From Marinosulfonomonas sp. (GTDB lineage: Bacteria; Pseudomonadota; Alphaproteobacteria; Rhodobacterales; Rhodobacteraceae), in assembly GCA_015494385.1 (NCBI GenBank), contig WGBJ01000013.1, positions 1-6,432 of the forward strand: DNA of 6,432 bases. Reading direction: 5' to 3'. The number at the start of each line of letters is the position of its first letter. Within the stretch, counting starts at the first letter, position 1. Below, one piece after another: positions 5,956 to 6,432 of the stretch. Below the pieces are notes generated by a model, which made no database searches, was not told the origin of the DNA, and saw nothing but the letters and a program-made list of their open reading frames with translations. The position numbers and the translations under genes were made by a program.

Positions 5956-6432
5956 ATGACCGCCAATTCGGACTCACAATTGCAGACAGGCACCACCGCC
6001 CAAACGGCCGGTATTGCCTTGGGAACCATTGTCCTGACCCTTGATGGCGAAATTCCGGTCGAGCATCTGAGTGCCGGCGATCGCATCATCACCCGCGACA
6101 GCGGCATGGCCGTTCTGAAAGCCATTCACTCGCAGGAAATCACCACCCGCCCCTATCGCATTTCCGCGGACCGTCTGGGGCCGGGCCGCCCGGATGTCGA
6201 TACGCTTGTCACCGCAGACCAGCCCATTCTGGTGCGTGGCCTGCTGGCCAAGGCCCTGTTTGCCACAGATAACGCCATGGTGCCGGTGTCGCGTCTGGCC
6301 GATGGCGATTACATCGCCAAATGCGAAGAACAGACCCTGCGTGTTTACGAGCTGGAGTTCGACACGCCGCATGTGATCTATGCAAACGGGCTGGAACTTG
6401 CCAGCGCCTGCCACGCCGTCGCTGTCGCGGCC
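5956..6432 (+). CDS. Hint-domain protein, cut by the window edge
   Basis: The frame is open for 159 codons to the window end with no stop. After a polar N-terminus of about 20 residues, GTIVLTLDGEIPVEHLSAGD (23-42) and RIITRDSGM match the opening of the Hint fold shared by hedgehog and intein autoprocessing domains, of the short bacterial type seen in Rhodobacteraceae. The closing ELEFDTPHVIYANGLEL (132-148) is also typical. The catalytic residues look degenerate: there is no Cys or Ser at the usual nucleophile site just before GTIV (it reads GIAL), and the TxxH block is TADQ at 86-89. Self-cleavage is therefore unlikely. The start has only a distant GGGGA (5941-5945), so it is less certain. 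It is divergent from tRNA-Leu. Its role is unknown. Confidence 0.75.
   Translation, partial: MTANSDSQLQTGTTAQTAGIALGTIVLTLDGEIPVEHLSAGDRIITRDSGMAVLKAIHSQEITTRPYRISADRLGPGRPDVDTLVTADQPILVRGLLAKALFATDNAMVPVSRLADGDYIAKCEEQTLRVYELEFDTPHVIYANGLELASACHAVAVAA

Noticed and set aside
5974..6414. 146-codon minus-strand open frame opposite the Hint gene
   Set aside because: The plus-strand frame contains recognisable Hint segments and stays open to the edge. The antisense frame shows none.
1..6432. CRISPR array, toxin-antitoxin pair, phage genes or riboswitch
   Set aside because: No regularly spaced repeats, paired small genes, phage proteins or known aptamer-like motifs were seen on either strand.

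Overview
The window looks like chromosomal DNA of an alphaproteobacterium, most likely a member of the Rhodobacteraceae (Roseobacter group). The reasons are moderate-to-high GC coding DNA with AT-rich gaps, a ribosomal operon of only rpsF-rpsR-rplI, an L9 protein with a long acidic tail, a short Hint-domain protein of the kind common in roseobacters, and TAGAAG-type -10 boxes. The assignment comes from reading the sequence; no database was searched.

Left edge (1 to about 355): the first codons of an IS5-like transposase run off the left edge on the minus strand. A gene-free junk-like stretch follows. It holds a perfect 34-bp palindrome just downstream of a perfect TATAAT box with no gene attached, and then the terminator of the next gene. 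Region 356-1687 carries two minus-strand genes: a secreted YceI-family protein and an unrecognised inner-membrane protein with two transmembrane segments.

Centre (about 1840-3296): the plus-strand operon rpsF-rpsR-rplI (ribosomal proteins bS6, bS18, bL9), with a candidate promoter at 1841-1868 and a strong intrinsic terminator at 3261-3296. An AT-rich gap with two TTAACCAT motifs (CtrA half-site-like) leads to a plus-strand gene for a predicted small outer-membrane beta-barrel protein (3496-4143).

Right part (4148-6432): this barrel gene converges on tig (trigger factor, minus strand), whose terminator lies in the short gap between them. Upstream of tig on the same strand is tRNA-Leu(UAG). 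Each of these two has its own predicted promoter with a 17-bp spacer and a TAGAAG -10 box. Divergent from the tRNA, the start of a Hint-domain protein runs off the right edge; it lacks the usual Hint catalytic residues.

Functionally, the centre and right are core translation genes: ribosomal proteins, a leucine tRNA and the ribosome-bound chaperone that meets nascent chains. The flanks are accessory (IS end, envelope proteins, Hint protein). I found no convincing undescribed multi-gene system. The items most worth a second look are the orphan promoter-palindrome, the CtrA-like motifs, the probably inactive Hint protein and the acidic L9 tail.
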